A stretch of 64,000 bases of DNA, from NCBI GenBank assembly GCA_022592435.1, contig JABYQS010000059.1, forward strand, positions 148,821-212,820, in the 5' to 3' direction. The translations under genes and the position numbers were made by a program. The notes below the pieces were generated by a model that saw nothing but the letters and a program-made list of their open reading frames with translations, made no database searches and was not told the DNA's origin. This document shows, one piece after another, positions 48,390 through 60,535 of the stretch. The DNA is from Cerioporus squamosus. Taxonomy: Eukaryota; Basidiomycota; Agaricomycetes; Polyporales; Polyporaceae. Within the stretch, counting starts at the first letter, position 1, and each line of letters starts with the position of its first letter.

Positions 48390-49953
48390 ATGGCATCCGC
48401 TTCTTCAGGCGCAACGGGTTCAATGCCTCTCGAATTGCCCGCAAACTTCACGCTTCTGTACGTGTTATGACTCGCCGCAGACATGATCGAACGTCTAACA
48501 GCATGCTTCGTTTATGCAGTGCTGGACCTCAGGTTCATGGCCACTGGTCAGAGACCGTCTCGGACTAATACTGACAAGATATGTTGCCACTTTCTCAGCT
48601 CATCGGAATCTTTTTGGCCTGGGGACTTCAAGGCGCGCTGGTGGTTCAATGCTGTAAGCAAAACATCATACATATTGCTGATCTGCACACACAATTGACG
48701 CGAATTTCTCTTACAGATATATACCAGACCTGTTCCCCCGATGATCGCATCTCCTTCAAGCTTTTCGTTTGGGGAGTCTTCGTCTGGGAGTGGATACAGA
48801 TGGGGCTAGTCACCCAGACGTACTTCGAGATCTACGTATACGACTACGGCAGCCTGGCGAGTTTGACCTCTTATCACAACACCTGGTTCAGTGTCCCTAT
48901 CATGTCAGGAGTCGTCTCGTTTGCCGTGCAGTGCTTCTTTGCATGGAGGATCTGGGTGCTATCTCTATCCAGGTTTCTTACTAGCATCATGCTTTTCGTG
49001 CGTCCGTCTCTTCGCTGCTTTCCGGGCTCTGATTGATAGGCGTACCAGTTATCCTTTGCACAAGCGGCTTTGGAAGTAGCCGACGGCCTTATAGTAGGTG
49101 ACACCATCTGGGCTGGTATCGTCCTGAACAATGACATCCGCTGGCAGCTTCGCCTCACCGATGCCAACACCGCACAATCGGTCTTGAACGGGCCTCTAGT
49201 CTCAGTAAGTGGCTTCTCACGCCTGTCGAGCTCTACTCAGTTGCTCTTGTCAAAAAGACCAGTCTTATCATTGCCACGGTCGTGGATGTCCTTATCGCTG
49301 CTAGCATGACCTACCTGGTACGTCCTCCAGTGACTACAGTCCAGATCTGAGGTAGCCCACTAAAGACCGCGCAAACAGCTACTTCGTGCGAAGACAGGCA
49401 TGAAGCAGTCGGACGCAATCCTGCATAAGCTCGCTCGAGTAGGAATTGAGACCGGAGCCGCGACAGGTAAGGCGAGACTGCATCCGCCTTCAATGGGTTA
49501 CTCATGAATATCATAGCTGCCGTCGCTCTCATCTATGCCGTATTCCACTTGACCCATCCGGTGAGATATCATGACCGAAGATGTTACTGCATTAACACAT
49601 CAAGTAATTGTGCCCGCAGAACGATCTTCTCTTCGAATGCCCGTGAGTAGTATGGCATGTTAGCTTCTTGGAGACTCCGAGCTTATCATCCAAACAGTGC
49701 TCTCATCCTCCCGAAGATGTACTCAAACACCCTCCTTGTCAGCCTCAACAACCGCGCGTTCACGTCCAGAGGGGGCTTGACAACGAAAGGCGGCGCTGAG
49801 AGTGATATAGTATCCATGCCTACGGGTCGCAGTCGTGCGCTCGTTAATCGCGAACTCCCCTCTCAACTGCGAGCCGCCCGGTACATATCAACGTCCACCA
49901 CGAGACTTACACTGAGCATGATACCGCGAAGGACGTTGTCGAACTGGTTCTGA
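48390..49953 (+). CDS. DUF6534 family membrane protein (copy 5), altered C-terminus
   Basis: Starts MASASSGATGSMPLELPANFTLL. Exons LIGIFLAWGLQGALVVQC, DIYQTCSPDDRISFKLFVWGVFVWEWIQMGLVTQTYFEIYVYDYGS and SLTSYHNTWFSVPIM, then FFAWRIWVLSLSRFL, LSFAQAALEVADG and TSLIIATVVDVLIAASMTYL, follow with clean GT-AG borders. The last exon starts ALILPKMYSNTLLVSLNNRAF, the family end block. Next to copy 6 one C is missing near 49863 (CTCTCAACTG against CTCTCCAACTG), so the tail shifts frame and stops at 49953 instead of ending in the RSRGFGEKA shared by both DNA arms. Only the disordered tail is affected, so the membrane core may still be made. Confidence 0.78.
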
Positions 49954-51514
49954 TGAAACCCGCATATCGTTCCAGGGGCTTCGGAGAGAAAGCCTAGTAG
50001 ATACGCAGGACTATCTGCTCGGGTATGATCATAATTCTGTAACCGTGTTAACTGATATTTAGTGTTCGCATATCCCGGGTAGAGTTCGTACCAACTTAGG
50101 TGCCAATGCGATGGGGAGAGAAGTCGAGCAGAGAGCAAGTCGGCGCAACCTACGCCGTACGATTGTAAGTTCACCTGCGTAAATACGGCGAGGTACGATA
50201 CTTACTGTGGTGAGTGTTATATGTACGATCTGGTGGAACTTGAAGAGGCTGGCATGAGACGCCCGGCACTGGAGGAGAATGCATCGCCGTTTGTTTGTCC
50301 ATGTTAGGATCGCAAGCCAATAGCTTCCCGATCCGATCGCTGACACGTTGCCGAGCTGCCGCAGCAGCGACACCCGCGGCCGCTAGCGCGCTGAGGTTCA
50401 ACTGGGCCCATTCTCCTTGCTTACCCTCGCATTCCTGTCCAGGGCAACCAACTCGAACTTGACGCCTTTCAAGCACATCTAGGAATTCCAACAGATGCAA
50501 CGACGTTCAACTCCGTAGCAGCAAGTATTGGCCTTGACACCTCCGTGGCGATATACAGCGCTGACAGTGCCAGGCCAAGGATCCGAAGCTGCGCGTGACA
50601 CAGTAGAGCTGCAGTTGGTCTTGGAGGTACATCTGTCTCCGTCTCACACTCATCGGTAGTATCTGAGGAGATCTGAGCAGCATGGTGACATGCGCCCGTC
50701 AGCGACAAACTTGTCCGAAATACTCGGAGTCGGGTCGGCCTCTTCGATGTCATTAGGTGAGTGTAACATACTCTTGCGGCGGGATATCCATCTGAGAGAC
50801 CCTCGCCATACTCACATACTCATTTAGAAGGAGGCTGAATTCAGCAACTTGGGACAACCAGCTCTGATATGCAGGCTCGCTCGGAAGAAATGCATGCAGG
50901 CCTTCTTGGAAGACATCCTTGACTCGGTGGTAGTGTGCATGTTCATCTTCTCCGCAATCCCGTCGCCTGACATTCATTTACAAAGCGCGCCCAACTGAGC
51001 AATGTCCCAAACTTCGATTCTCTTGGACTACTGACGAACTCCGGTGAGTGTGTGCGCTCCGATACCTCGCACTAAACAGTCGTTGTCTGCTTACGCTGCA
51101 CTTCGCCATCGCATAGATCTCTTCGCATTATTGTAATCTTCGTAAGCACTCAGCCGCAATACTGCGTCTATAACAGTCCCCCTGGCGTGTAGAAGGCCCC
51201 ATGACTACCTGGCGCACCGGACTCGGTTGCGGTACAATGCTGCGGCCTTTCGTTACATTTGCGTCTCTGTGAGCCCCACTGCGACTCATGTTCCCATGAT
51301 TACTCATACGCCCGCCTTCCCTCAGTAGGAGCTAAGTCCGAAAGCCTTCGGGCATTCCAAAAGCAGAGGTCCGTAGATTGCGTCACTTGCCTTCGAGATG
51401 GCTCATACTAGACTGCGGGCGCCAGATACGAGGCTAGTAACAAAGTATAAAGGTGCTGCATACCACGGCTTGAACGTACTCCAACTCACATACCTCGCAC
51501 AATCAACGCTCGAA
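49954..51514. other. Intergenic region in the loop of the inverted duplication
   Basis: No gene is seen. Contains the end of the left arm, a degenerate third copy of the GTGCGATGG...GAGAGAAGTCG repeat at about 50105-50160, and the right copy of the 52-bp direct repeat. Confidence 0.5.
50302..50353 (+). repeat. 52-bp direct repeat, right copy (partner 46899-46950)
   Basis: Identical to the left copy; it lies about 270 bp beyond the end of the left arm homology. Confidence 0.9.
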
Positions 51515-52469
51515 ATGGCTATCGCAACTACCCTCGCACCTCGCGACGTTCCCACCACTCTGAACTACTTCGAACTCATCGGCGACGGACCGCACGCGAG
51601 TATACCACCCCCGGACCCGACGGGAAGAGGATCTCCAATGTCGGGAAAGACCCGCACCCTGCGGTGATCCACGACGTGCGCGGCCGCGAGGACGAGTTTA
51701 CTCTCGACAAGCATGGCTTCCAGTTCGTACACTGGCCGAGCTCGGAGAAGGAGTTCGTCGACGAGGAGGCCATCAAGAGCAAGTACTATCCTGAGGTTGA
51801 GGCTCTCCTGAAGGAAGCCACCGGCGCAAAGCGCATCTTTATCTTCAACCATACCATCCGGTATGTGTTCGTCGTTGCGATGATTGCCCACACACGTTGC
51901 TGACGAGAGGGAAACAGGCGCAAGGCAGATGAGAATGACCAAAGTGATCCCAAGAACCGAGGTCCTGCTGTACGTCTGCATCCAGTCTACGCGAGCCCCG
52001 TCTCACAGGTCTCATTCGCCCTGATATGCAGGAACGCGTGCACATCGACCAAGCGTACCACGCCAGCGTCGCGCGGGTGAAGTACCATCTCCCCGCGGAC
52101 GCCGACCGCCTCCTCAAGTCCCGCGTCCGCATCATCAACGTGTGGCATCCCATCCAGAACCCCGTCGCGCACAAGCCACTCGCCGTCGCAGACTGGCGCT
52201 CGCTCGACGAGAAGGACCTCGTCCAGGTCGACCTCGTGTATCCCCAGCGCACGGGGGCGACGCTCGGCGTGCGCTACAACCCGAAGCTGCAGTGGTACTA
52301 CCTCGGCAGCCAGACCCCGGACGAGGTCACTCTGATCAAGTGCTACGACTCGGAGGAGGACAAGGCGCGGCTGACCCCGCACACGGCCTTCACGGATGAG
52401 GGGAGCCCAAAGGATGCGCCGCACAGGCAGTCTATCGAGGTTCGGGCGTTGGTCTTCGACTCGGAGTAG
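51515..52469 (+). CDS. CmcJ/NvfI-like oxygenase (GA4 desaturase / AsaB-type family), with apparent frameshift
   Basis: The N-terminus ATTLAPRDVPTTLNYF and the blocks NVGKDPHPAVIHDVRGREDEF, GFQFVHWPS, RIFIFNHTIR, RVHIDQAYHAS, RIINVWHPIQNPVAHKPLAVADW and LIKCYDSEEDKARLTPHTAF define this fungal family of Fe(II)/2-oxoglutarate-like hydroxylase/desaturases used in specialised metabolism. HIDQ and the later HTAF supply probable iron ligands. Two introns (after HTIR at about 51860 and after GPA at about 51970) splice in frame. Between GDGPHA and GKRISNVG the reading frame shifts by one base near 51597 and no intron of usable size explains it. The gene lies between the arms of the inverted duplication and is single copy here. 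Confidence 0.82.
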
Positions 52470-52877
52470 TCTTTTCCAACTGTTAGAGTGTACTTGTACC
52501 TCATATCCTTCATGCGCGGAGCACGAATACGACCGGGTCTGCTTCGAACCTGAAGCCTGCAGGAGCACGTGTCGTCCTGCACGCCAGTAACACCGAGGAG
52601 GAGCTTGACGAGTTGGTGATGCGTCTTCTGCAGTGGGTTACCATGATGGAGACAATCAAGAAGCAGAGGCAGCTTCCGGAGCGAGCGAAGCTTTGAGCAC
52701 CCTGCTTACCATCCTATTTACTTGCGGAGGGGGGAGAAGCGGGCAGGCGCATAATAGTATAGGTAGTTGGTTCGAGACCGACCGGGAGTACGTGAACACT
52801 ATGAAACCATGGTTATGGAAATGCGATCATAATCGACCCGATAGTCCTAGAGACAGTTACTTCGTATCTACTACTAG
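52470..52877. other. Intergenic region between convergent genes
   Basis: 3' ends of the oxygenase (+) and DUF6534 copy 6 (-). Right-arm homology starts near 52820. Confidence 0.45.
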
Positions 52878-54489
52878 CTAGGCTTTCTCTCCGAAGCCCC
52901 GGGAACGATATGCGGGCTCCATCGGGACCAGTTCGACAACGTCCTTCGCGGCATCGTGCTCAGTATAAGTCTCGTGGTGGACGTTGATATGTACTGGGCG
53001 GCTCGCAGTTGGAGAGGGGAGTTCGTGACTAACGAGCGCACGACTGCGGCCCGTAGGCGCAGATGACACATCACTCTCAGCACCGCCTTTCGTCGCGAAG
53101 CCTCCTCTGAACGTGAATGCGCGGTTGTTGAGGCTGATAAGGAGGGTGTTCGCGTAGAGCTTCGGGAGGACGAGAGCACTGTGGTGATGATGAGCTCCGG
53201 GTATCCAGGGAGTTAATAAGTCATACTACTCACGGGCATTGAAAAAGAAGATCGTTCTGCGGGTGCAATTCCTTGGTGAGTGAACGCAGTACGAGTACAA
53301 TTTTGGTCATGATATCCTACCTGATGGGTCATGAAGAATACGGCGTAGATGAAAGCGACAGCAGCTATATCACACATGAGTAAACCATTGAAGGCGGACG
53401 CAGTCTCGCCTTACCTGTCGCAGCCCCGGTCTCGATGCCTACTCGAGCGAGCCTCTGTAAAATTGCATCCGACTGCTTCATGCCTGTTTTTGCACGAAGT
53501 AGCTGTTGGCACCGTCATGAGTGAGCCACATGTATCTGGACTAAGTATATTGACTTGTGGACGTACCAAGTAGGTCATGCTAGCAGCGATGAGGACATCC
53601 ACGACCGTGGCAACAATAAGACTGGTCTGTTTGACAAACAGTACTTGAGTAGAGTTCGACAGGTGTGCGAAGACACTTACTGAGACTATAGGTCTATTCA
53701 AAGAAGCATGTGCGGCGTTGGCATCGGTGAGCCGAATCTGCAAGCGGATGTCATCATTCAAGACGTTGTAAACCCTGGTGAGGTAACCTACTATCACACC
53801 GCCGGCCACTTCTAAAGCCGCTTGTGCAAAGGATAACTGGTACGCCTGTCAATCAGAGCGCCGGAAGCAGCGAAGAACAGGACGTACAATCAAGATGATG
53901 CCAGTGAGAAACCTGGATAGAGACAGCACCCATATCCTCCATGCGAAGAAGCACTGCACGGCAAACGAGACGACGGCCGACATGATAGGGACGCTGAACC
54001 AGGTGCTGTGGTAAGAGGTCAAACTCGCCAGGCTGCCGTAGTCGTATACGTAGATCTCGAAGTACGTCTGGGTGACCAGCCCCAGCTGTACCCACTCCCA
54101 GACGAAGACTCCCCAAACGAGAAGCTTGAAGGAGATGCGATCATTGGGGAAACAGGTCTGGTATATATCTGATGGACAAATTCGCGTCAATTGTGTGTGC
54201 GGAACAGCAATATGTATGCTGCTTTGCTCACAGCATTGAACCACCAGCGCTCCTTGAAGTCCCCAGGCCAAGAATATCGCGATGAGCTGGAAGAGTGGCG
54301 ACAAATCTTGTCAGCTTGAGTCCGGGACGAACTCTGACTACAAACCTGAGGTCCAGCACTGCATAAACGAAGAAAAATGTTAGACGTTCAAACATGTCTG
54401 CGGCGAGTTGCGGATACGTACAGAAGCTTGAAGTTTGGGGGCAATTCCAGAGCCATTGGACCCGTTGCGCCTGAAGGAGCGGAAGCCAT
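52878..54489 (-). CDS. DUF6534 family membrane protein (copy 6)
   Basis: Starts MASAPSGATGPMALELPPNFKLL at 54489. Exons LIAIFLAWGLQGALVVQC, DIYQTCFPNDRISFKLLVWGVFVWEWVQLGLVTQTYFEIYVYDYGS, SLTSYHSTWFSVPIM, FAQAALEVAGGVIVG and TSLIVATVVDVLIAASMTYL, then LLRAKTGMKQSDAILQRL, lead to the end block ALVLPKLYANTLLISLNNRAF and a tail ending VELVPMEPAYRSRGFGEKA. All phases appear consistent, so this is the intact member of the arm pair. The predicted protein has several membrane helices; function unknown. Confidence 0.83.
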
Positions 54490-55229
54490 GGCTTACTCGG
54501 GAAGGGATGGTCGCAGGCAGGAATGAGGGTGCTACAGTGAAGGCTGAAGGGAGCCCGCCAGCGACCGTTGGTTCAAGCATATGTACCGAAACGAAGTACG
54601 CAGCTGACAGGTCTAGGCTTCGCCGCCCACTGACTCCGAGGCTCTTCGACGGCGATCGAGCGCTGTGTAATCACCATGCTTCTGGCTCGTCCCGGGATAG
54701 AGTGACATACTGCGGAAGATGGCGCCGAGGATACGGGGGACTTCGAACTGCCATTGCAGCTCGATTGCGTCCACCGAAGGAAATGTATGCCGAATGATGA
54801 TGGGACACAGACGGGGATCGGCTTCTTCGGTGACCGCGATGCGCGGTTCATTGGTTTGCTACCCACAGAACATCGCCCTGCCCATTTGACGTCCCGAGCA
54901 TCAGATGAAGAATCAATCGGCGAGGCGTTTGTGAGCTCCATTCGATCCCTGTTATAGCAGAACTTGGACGCCACTTCCCGGACATCAATCAGCGAGAACT
55001 TCGAGCTACTTATCGCAGAGCTACTACACTCACGAGGAACCCTTTGCGGCGCCCTATCGAGCGCCTGGAGGTGAAGGCAATGCGTTCGGGCACTATGATC
55101 CATGCGGTGACGGAGACAGCAGGACAGCGTGAATATGGGATACGCCTCGAGAAGGTCAAGAACACATACTGTAGCAAACGATCCGGCCCATATTCCCTCT
55201 CTACATATAACAAGTGGAATACTGCTCTC
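54490..55229. other. Spacer between DUF6534 copy 6 and the ALDH
   Basis: Upstream region of DUF6534 copy 6 and 3' flank of the ALDH, both on the minus strand. A 176-codon minus frame (54573-55103) has no recognisable motif. Confidence 0.45.
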
Positions 55230-57633
55230 TTACGAGAGGCGGAACACGTCCTTGCTATAGAGGAAGGGACCGCTCAGGAGGACCGCTGATGCCCCAACAA
55301 CCGCACAAATGATCCAGAATGCCCATCTCGGTCTCTCTTGAACAGCGTATCCTGCAGGCATCCTCGTCGGATGAGGAGGAAGAGGCGGATATAGCCACAT
55401 CAAGTACTTCTTGTAGCCCGCTTTGTACGGGGGGAATCGAAAGGCGAGCATAAATCTATTGTCGATCCTGTGCAGCGGGGAAGCCCAGATTAGCGATGCG
55501 TACTAGTGATAGGACGATCACAGAGAGCTCACCAGATCGGATTGTCCAGCGACACCCGCCAGTGTGTGAATTGTTCGAACGCATGTCTTCCCGAGTAGTA
55601 ACCATCTAGAACGAAGGAAGCGTCAGTCTCGGTCAGAAGTGAGATCATGTCTCGTTCCTTACATCCGCTCGCACCAACACCGCCCACTGGGCAGCCAGGA
55701 ACGGCAGGGCTGAGCGTTGTCTCATTCGCGAGAGCCGTTCCGCTTTTCGTGCTTGAGAACACTGCCAATAGTACTTCAGTGAGCGAGCGCTCGTGACACC
55801 CCCACACTGCTCACCTTTCGTCTGAAACTGCTTATCGGGAGAGAAGACATATACAGCTAAAGGAGTCTGCCTGGAAGCCTGTGAGCTTCTATGTGCAGCG
55901 CATCCTCGACATCGGGAAGACACACCGAGAGCGAATGATGGCGATGGCTTCGTCAACGTCCTTCACTGGAATGACAGCCAGAACAGGCCCGAAGATCTCT
56001 CTGCACGTTGCGACATGCAGATGCGTGAGTACACGTACCAGAATAGATGAGGAACAAAGCTCACTCGCTCATCAGAGAGTCCGAAGCAGTGACGTCCTTG
56101 ACAATGGTGGGTGCGACATCTCTTGTCCACGTCGAATTCGCCGCCGCATATGATATCGCCGTCTGTACGATCGAGGAGTGCCTTGATACGTGCCGCGTGC
56201 TGCGTAGACACGATGCGAGCGAAAGAGTCGGACTTCTCTGGGCCGTCTGGGTAGAAGGAGTGATATCTGCAGCCTACATGATGAGGAGCTCGCGGGAAGA
56301 GAGCATGGCAACTCACACTTTCTTGAAGGCCGAAACCAGCGTCTCCTGGAACTCCCGAGGAACCAGCACGTATTCGGGTGCTGTGCAAACCTGAGGCCAT
56401 CCCATGAGTTCAGCTGGGTTAAGTGGATGTACGACGGAACCTCACCTGTCCAGCGTTTCCAAAGCGACCCCAGAGGATACGCTTCGCAGTGAATACGGGG
56501 ACCACCTTAGGGTCGATTACGACAGGGTTCTTGCCTGCGATATGTCAGGAAGGGGGGATGTTGCAAGTCACGAGAAAAGAGCGTACCTCCAAGCTACCGA
56601 TCAACAGAAGCAGATCAGACCACGAGTCAGGATATCAACGTGTACGGACCGGCATCGGTAGATCTCACCTCCAACGTGACCGGCGTGAGATGGCGTGCCG
56701 CTGCCTGCGCAACAATGCGCGCGACTCGTTCCCCGCCTAAGCATGTGAGTGAGTAAAGGCAATCGCCCAAGAAGAAGGGCATACCGATGTAGAGAACTGA
56801 CACATAGCACATTAGCACAACAAGCAACGTCATGGGGTCGAGGTACTCACTATGGTCCCAACGGAGTTCGAGAAGCTACAGTAGTTAGTCAGTCGATGGA
56901 GTTCTCTACACTCCTACGCGCAAAACGAGACTCACCTTGGTCGTCTCCGGTATTCCGCCTTGAACGAGATGGTACAGATCCGGGTCCACATACTTCGGGA
57001 GCAGCTCCGCGAGAACCTTGTTGACATGCGGAGTCGCCTCCGACGGCTTGATAACAGCCGCGCAGCCTGCTGCAATTGCGCTCACCTGCCACAAGGATCA
57101 ATCTTACGTTCGCGTGAAGATGAACGGGGGACATACGAGGGGACTCAGCATCAGGAACAGAGGGAGGTTGAACGGCGAGATGATGAGCACGACGCCCTTC
57201 GGTTCTGCCTTCAAATGAGGGCCCATGAGAAAGTATCGGATGCTGAAGGCCCTCTGAGGACGAGCCCATTGTCCGACGTTGTCGTAGGCTAAGCGGATGT
57301 CCTTAATAGTGGGACCCATATCGTAGCTGCATGAAGTATAAGCAACCAACGAGATATCGCAGCACTCAGTGGACGCACAGTTCGGTCTCCAGCGCGGGCC
57401 GCCCAAGGTCGAGCTTGAGGGCCTCTATGAGACGCGTCTCATTGTCCTGGATGAGGTAGCCAATCTGTGCTATCTGCGCCTTGCGGAACGCGACTGATGC
57501 CGCCTTGTTCGACTCGAAGCACGGCGGGCTCGTTCGTGAACCTTCGTCTACGCTCAGCATCGGCATAGACTCGTAGCGTCAGGACTAGGCGTACCTTCAC
57601 AATCTCGTCGATGGGCGTGTATTGCTCCGTCAT
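55230..57633 (-). CDS. ALDH3-type (fatty) aldehyde dehydrogenase with C-terminal membrane anchor
   Basis: About a dozen small exons follow the ALDH3 order: MTEQYTPIDEIVK, VAFRKAQIAQIGYLIQDNETRLIEAL, EPKGVVLIISPFNLPLFLMLSPL, AAGCAAVIKPSEATP, LTPVTLE (general-base Glu), NAGQVCTAPEY (catalytic Cys), FYPDGPEKSDSFARIVS, EIFGPVLAVIPV, PLAVYVFSPD and YYSGRHAFEQFTHWR. The end has a hydrophobic helix (AFWIICAVVGASAVLL) like the ER or peroxisome tail anchor of fatty aldehyde dehydrogenases. It oxidises aldehydes to acids with NAD(P). Three joints do not keep frame as written: exon 1/2 near 57570, DKR/VAPTIVKDV near 56117, and near 55880-55915. These are real damage, unusual splicing or assembly indels. 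Confidence 0.83.
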
Positions 57634-60535
57634 GGCAGTACAGCGTCGACGTCCAGCTCGTAGTACGTGTATAGCAAGCAGGAGGAAGAGAACCCTAGAC
57701 CCCAGAAGCGCATGAAGCTGAGAGTCTGGAGCGCCACGCATGCCAGGGGTGCATCTGAGGACTCTTCTTCTCCTCATGATTGATCGGAAGCATACTGCGT
57801 GCATGCCTGGAGAGAGAGCGGACTTACACGGAGTCTTCTTGATGAACCGTCTTCTGACCCTTCTCAATCGGATGTCGACCATGCGCTGCGAGTGCTGCAC
57901 TCCACGCAAGTTCACGCCTGCTGCATTGGAAAAACGTTGGTTTATATCCTTCATGGCAAAGATGCGAGCCACTGATCTTCGTATAAGTTCACGGCACACC
58001 GTGCGCTCTCTCCTAGGGACCCTACTGACGTGGCACGAGGGACAATGTGTCAATCACAAGATGGACAGTTGTGAACTTACCTCAACCCGCCCATATATAT
58101 GTGGAAGACCGCTTCTTCCAGCATCCCGGGTGCACAGGCCTCCTGCCACATTCCCCGAACGAATGCCGAGGAAGCTGACGAAGTGCATGCTTAGCTCACC
58201 CACTAATTTGTATGGAAGAGTTCCAACATCCTCCTGCTCGGAAGTGTTCTGGGACGTGGGGACTTTCCCCGCTCCTCGCGGGCTGTTACAAAGGGTCGTC
58301 TCAGAACTTAGTCATGCAGATTTCTCCCACCCGGCGGAGAGGAGAGTAACTTACGACGAAGGCGCATCCTTCTCTGGGACAACAGCCCCCCGAGTGCGCC
58401 GTGAATGTGATTACTGGTGAGGGTGCTTCTGCGACGTAACGAACGGAAACCATGGATGGCAGGTTGTCGTTGTGAGTAATCAACCTGCAACTCCGGGCAG
58501 GGGTACATGATCGATATGGCCTGCTATGCCTGTAGAGGTCGGCGAACAAGGCCCTCGGCGAAAGATCACAGCGATGTGCGGCGTGTGCAAATGATGAATC
58601 GCGCGTGGCGAGACGTGCGTGTCACAGTCGAACGTAAACCGAAAGGCAGCAATCCCGAAAGCGCGGATCCAGGACTCGATGCAAGCTGACCAGTGTGAAC
58701 GCATTGCTGGATGGGAGCTACGGCGTCCCGCCAGAGAGGAGCCGTATGCCACTCCAGGAGGATAGTGCAGGCGGAGATAGTGGGAGGAACGCGGTGCCAC
58801 GGTGTCTAGACAGGGGTACGCGGACAAGCGAGGATTCATGATAGGAGTGTGCTTGATACTGGAGCAACGATTGAAGACAAGTAGTACGACAAAGTACCTC
58901 GTCGGATGTCGGAGCCAGGGGTGTCGGAGCCAGGGGGATGTATGAGATTCTCCGCGTGCACCTGTTGTCGTGGCGCTGCATGTGTCTTGCCCGGGTCGCA
59001 CGAGCCTTCCTCCGTTAACACAGAGCTCAAGAATGTTGTCGTCTGTACCGATGAGATAGGGGAGGAGGCCATCTCACGACGCCCCGAAGGTTGACCTCGC
59101 GCAGTACGCGATGCACCTGATAAACAGGAGTGAGCGCTCTACAAGACAGCGCATGAACGGATGGAAGCTCACAGCGGTGGGATGGAGGATACGGAGTAAT
59201 GATTGCGAGGTGGAAGTGTATAAGGTGCAAAGACTCACAAGATGAACGTTGAAACCGCTAGCAATATGCCGCCGCAGCTCTTTCCAAGCACCCGCCCATG
59301 ATGTCGACCCATCCCTGCCGTACAGCGTCGCTGAGTCGTCCGGAAAGCCAGAGGGACGTCGACGTTGAAATTCAGAGCCATCAAGGGGCATATCGATTCA
59401 AGTTCGAGCTCGCCGGTCGCGTGAACCCCATCCATGGTACGGCCCCCTTGTGCAAGTAGGGAAGGTGATTTTTTGCTCCGGTGCTCTTCACCACTCCTTC
59501 TAATAACACCTCTCCTATAGATCACCTCGACCTTCTGTTGCACAAAGTCAAGCTAGATGCAAACGCATTGAGAACTACCGTGGATTCAAGTCAAATACTG
59601 CGCACCTGCCTGTGTGATTGACCTGATACATATCCACGCATCCTGTCTAATTTGCTGCTTAATAGTTGATGTTCAGGGACACATGTGACATACGGCACAT
59701 GGGGAAGAGACAGGTATAACTCTGTGAGTGGTCGCGGTCGTAGTTGCGGAAGGAGGCACAGGGCGGGAGGCGTTCACGGTCGAGGGGGCGATAAGATAAG
59801 ATAGATAAGATAAAACAGAATGCGATAAGATAAGATCTGAGCAGGGGACGTTAAGTTCCGCCGCACGCGACTTGTCTTCCTGTACTCCTTGTTCTGCTAA
59901 CGGCGACATGGCTTCACTCACAACCTCGCCGATGTTTTTACTCAGTCGACACCGCTCGTTGACATTGTCTGAGGAACTTGTGCTGCTTGTTCACAGGCTA
60001 CACTGTCGTGATCAGTCCGACTCGGACTCTAGTACTTGAACTTACCCCAAACACTCGGTCGCATCCAGTTACGGAGCTGAAGTCTCTCAGGGTTGTGCGT
60101 TGAGGGGTTATTCTGCCGGTAGGGGTGGATGTGGTGCATCAAGTAGGGATTGAACTCACCGAATTTTTAGAGGTAGAGAGAAGTCCATTCTCGCAACTGT
60201 TGGAATACTGACCGCCCATGTTGCTCAGGCGATTCGACGTGCCCTGGCCTTCAAGCTTCCTCCTCGGTGCTGTTGCTCACAAGACCCACCCAATTACGTA
60301 ACATCTCCGCGCTCACACAGCTTCTTAGGGCGAGCCGCATGCAGGGGATCTGGGATGGAAGCATAGCATGATCGGGATGGGCTGTATACAACAATCGCCG
60401 TGGGTGCCCGTCGGCGAACACGGCTCCTCCTGACACGATTGGACGCCTACAAAATCCTATAAGAATCCGTTGGAAGCCACGCGTCTCAATCTTGCCCTAT
60501 CTCGTGTATTGAACCCTGGCCGCACCCGCGAAGGA
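57634..60535. other. Long intergenic region upstream of the P450
   Basis: Up to about 58315 this is the outer end of the right arm. Beyond it no gene could be recognised; minus-strand frames at 58.5-59.5 kb show no known motif. A dense GATA cluster lies at 59790-59832. Confidence 0.45.
59790..59832 (+). promoter_or_regulatory. Cluster of seven GATA motifs
   Basis: GATA occurs at 59790, 59795, 59800, 59804, 59809, 59824 and 59829, mostly as GATAAG, all on the plus strand within 43 bp. GATAAG is the site of fungal GATA factors (nitrogen, light and iron regulators). The next gene downstream is the P450, 0.7 kb away. A simple-sequence origin is also possible. Confidence 0.5.

Larger units (their letters stand above)
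47075..50030. repeat. Left arm of an inverted segmental duplication
   Basis: It matches the reverse complement of about 52820-58315 in order: upstream region, first ALDH exons, then (after an internal loss of about 2.5 kb) the DUF6534 gene and its 3' flank. Confidence 0.9.
52820..58315. repeat. Right arm of the inverted segmental duplication
   Basis: Reverse-complement match to 47075-50030. It is longer because it keeps the full ALDH gene. The centre between the arms is about 2.8 kb long. Confidence 0.9.

Noticed and set aside
47738..48568. 276-codon plus-strand open frame
   Set aside because: It runs across the deletion join between the ALDH fragment and the DUF6534 spacer, in a frame other than the conserved ALDH reading, and shows no motif.
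51597..51626. Intron to explain the frame change in the oxygenase gene
   Set aside because: The only GT...AG span here is 28-30 bp, too short for a fungal intron, and removing it does not restore the frame.
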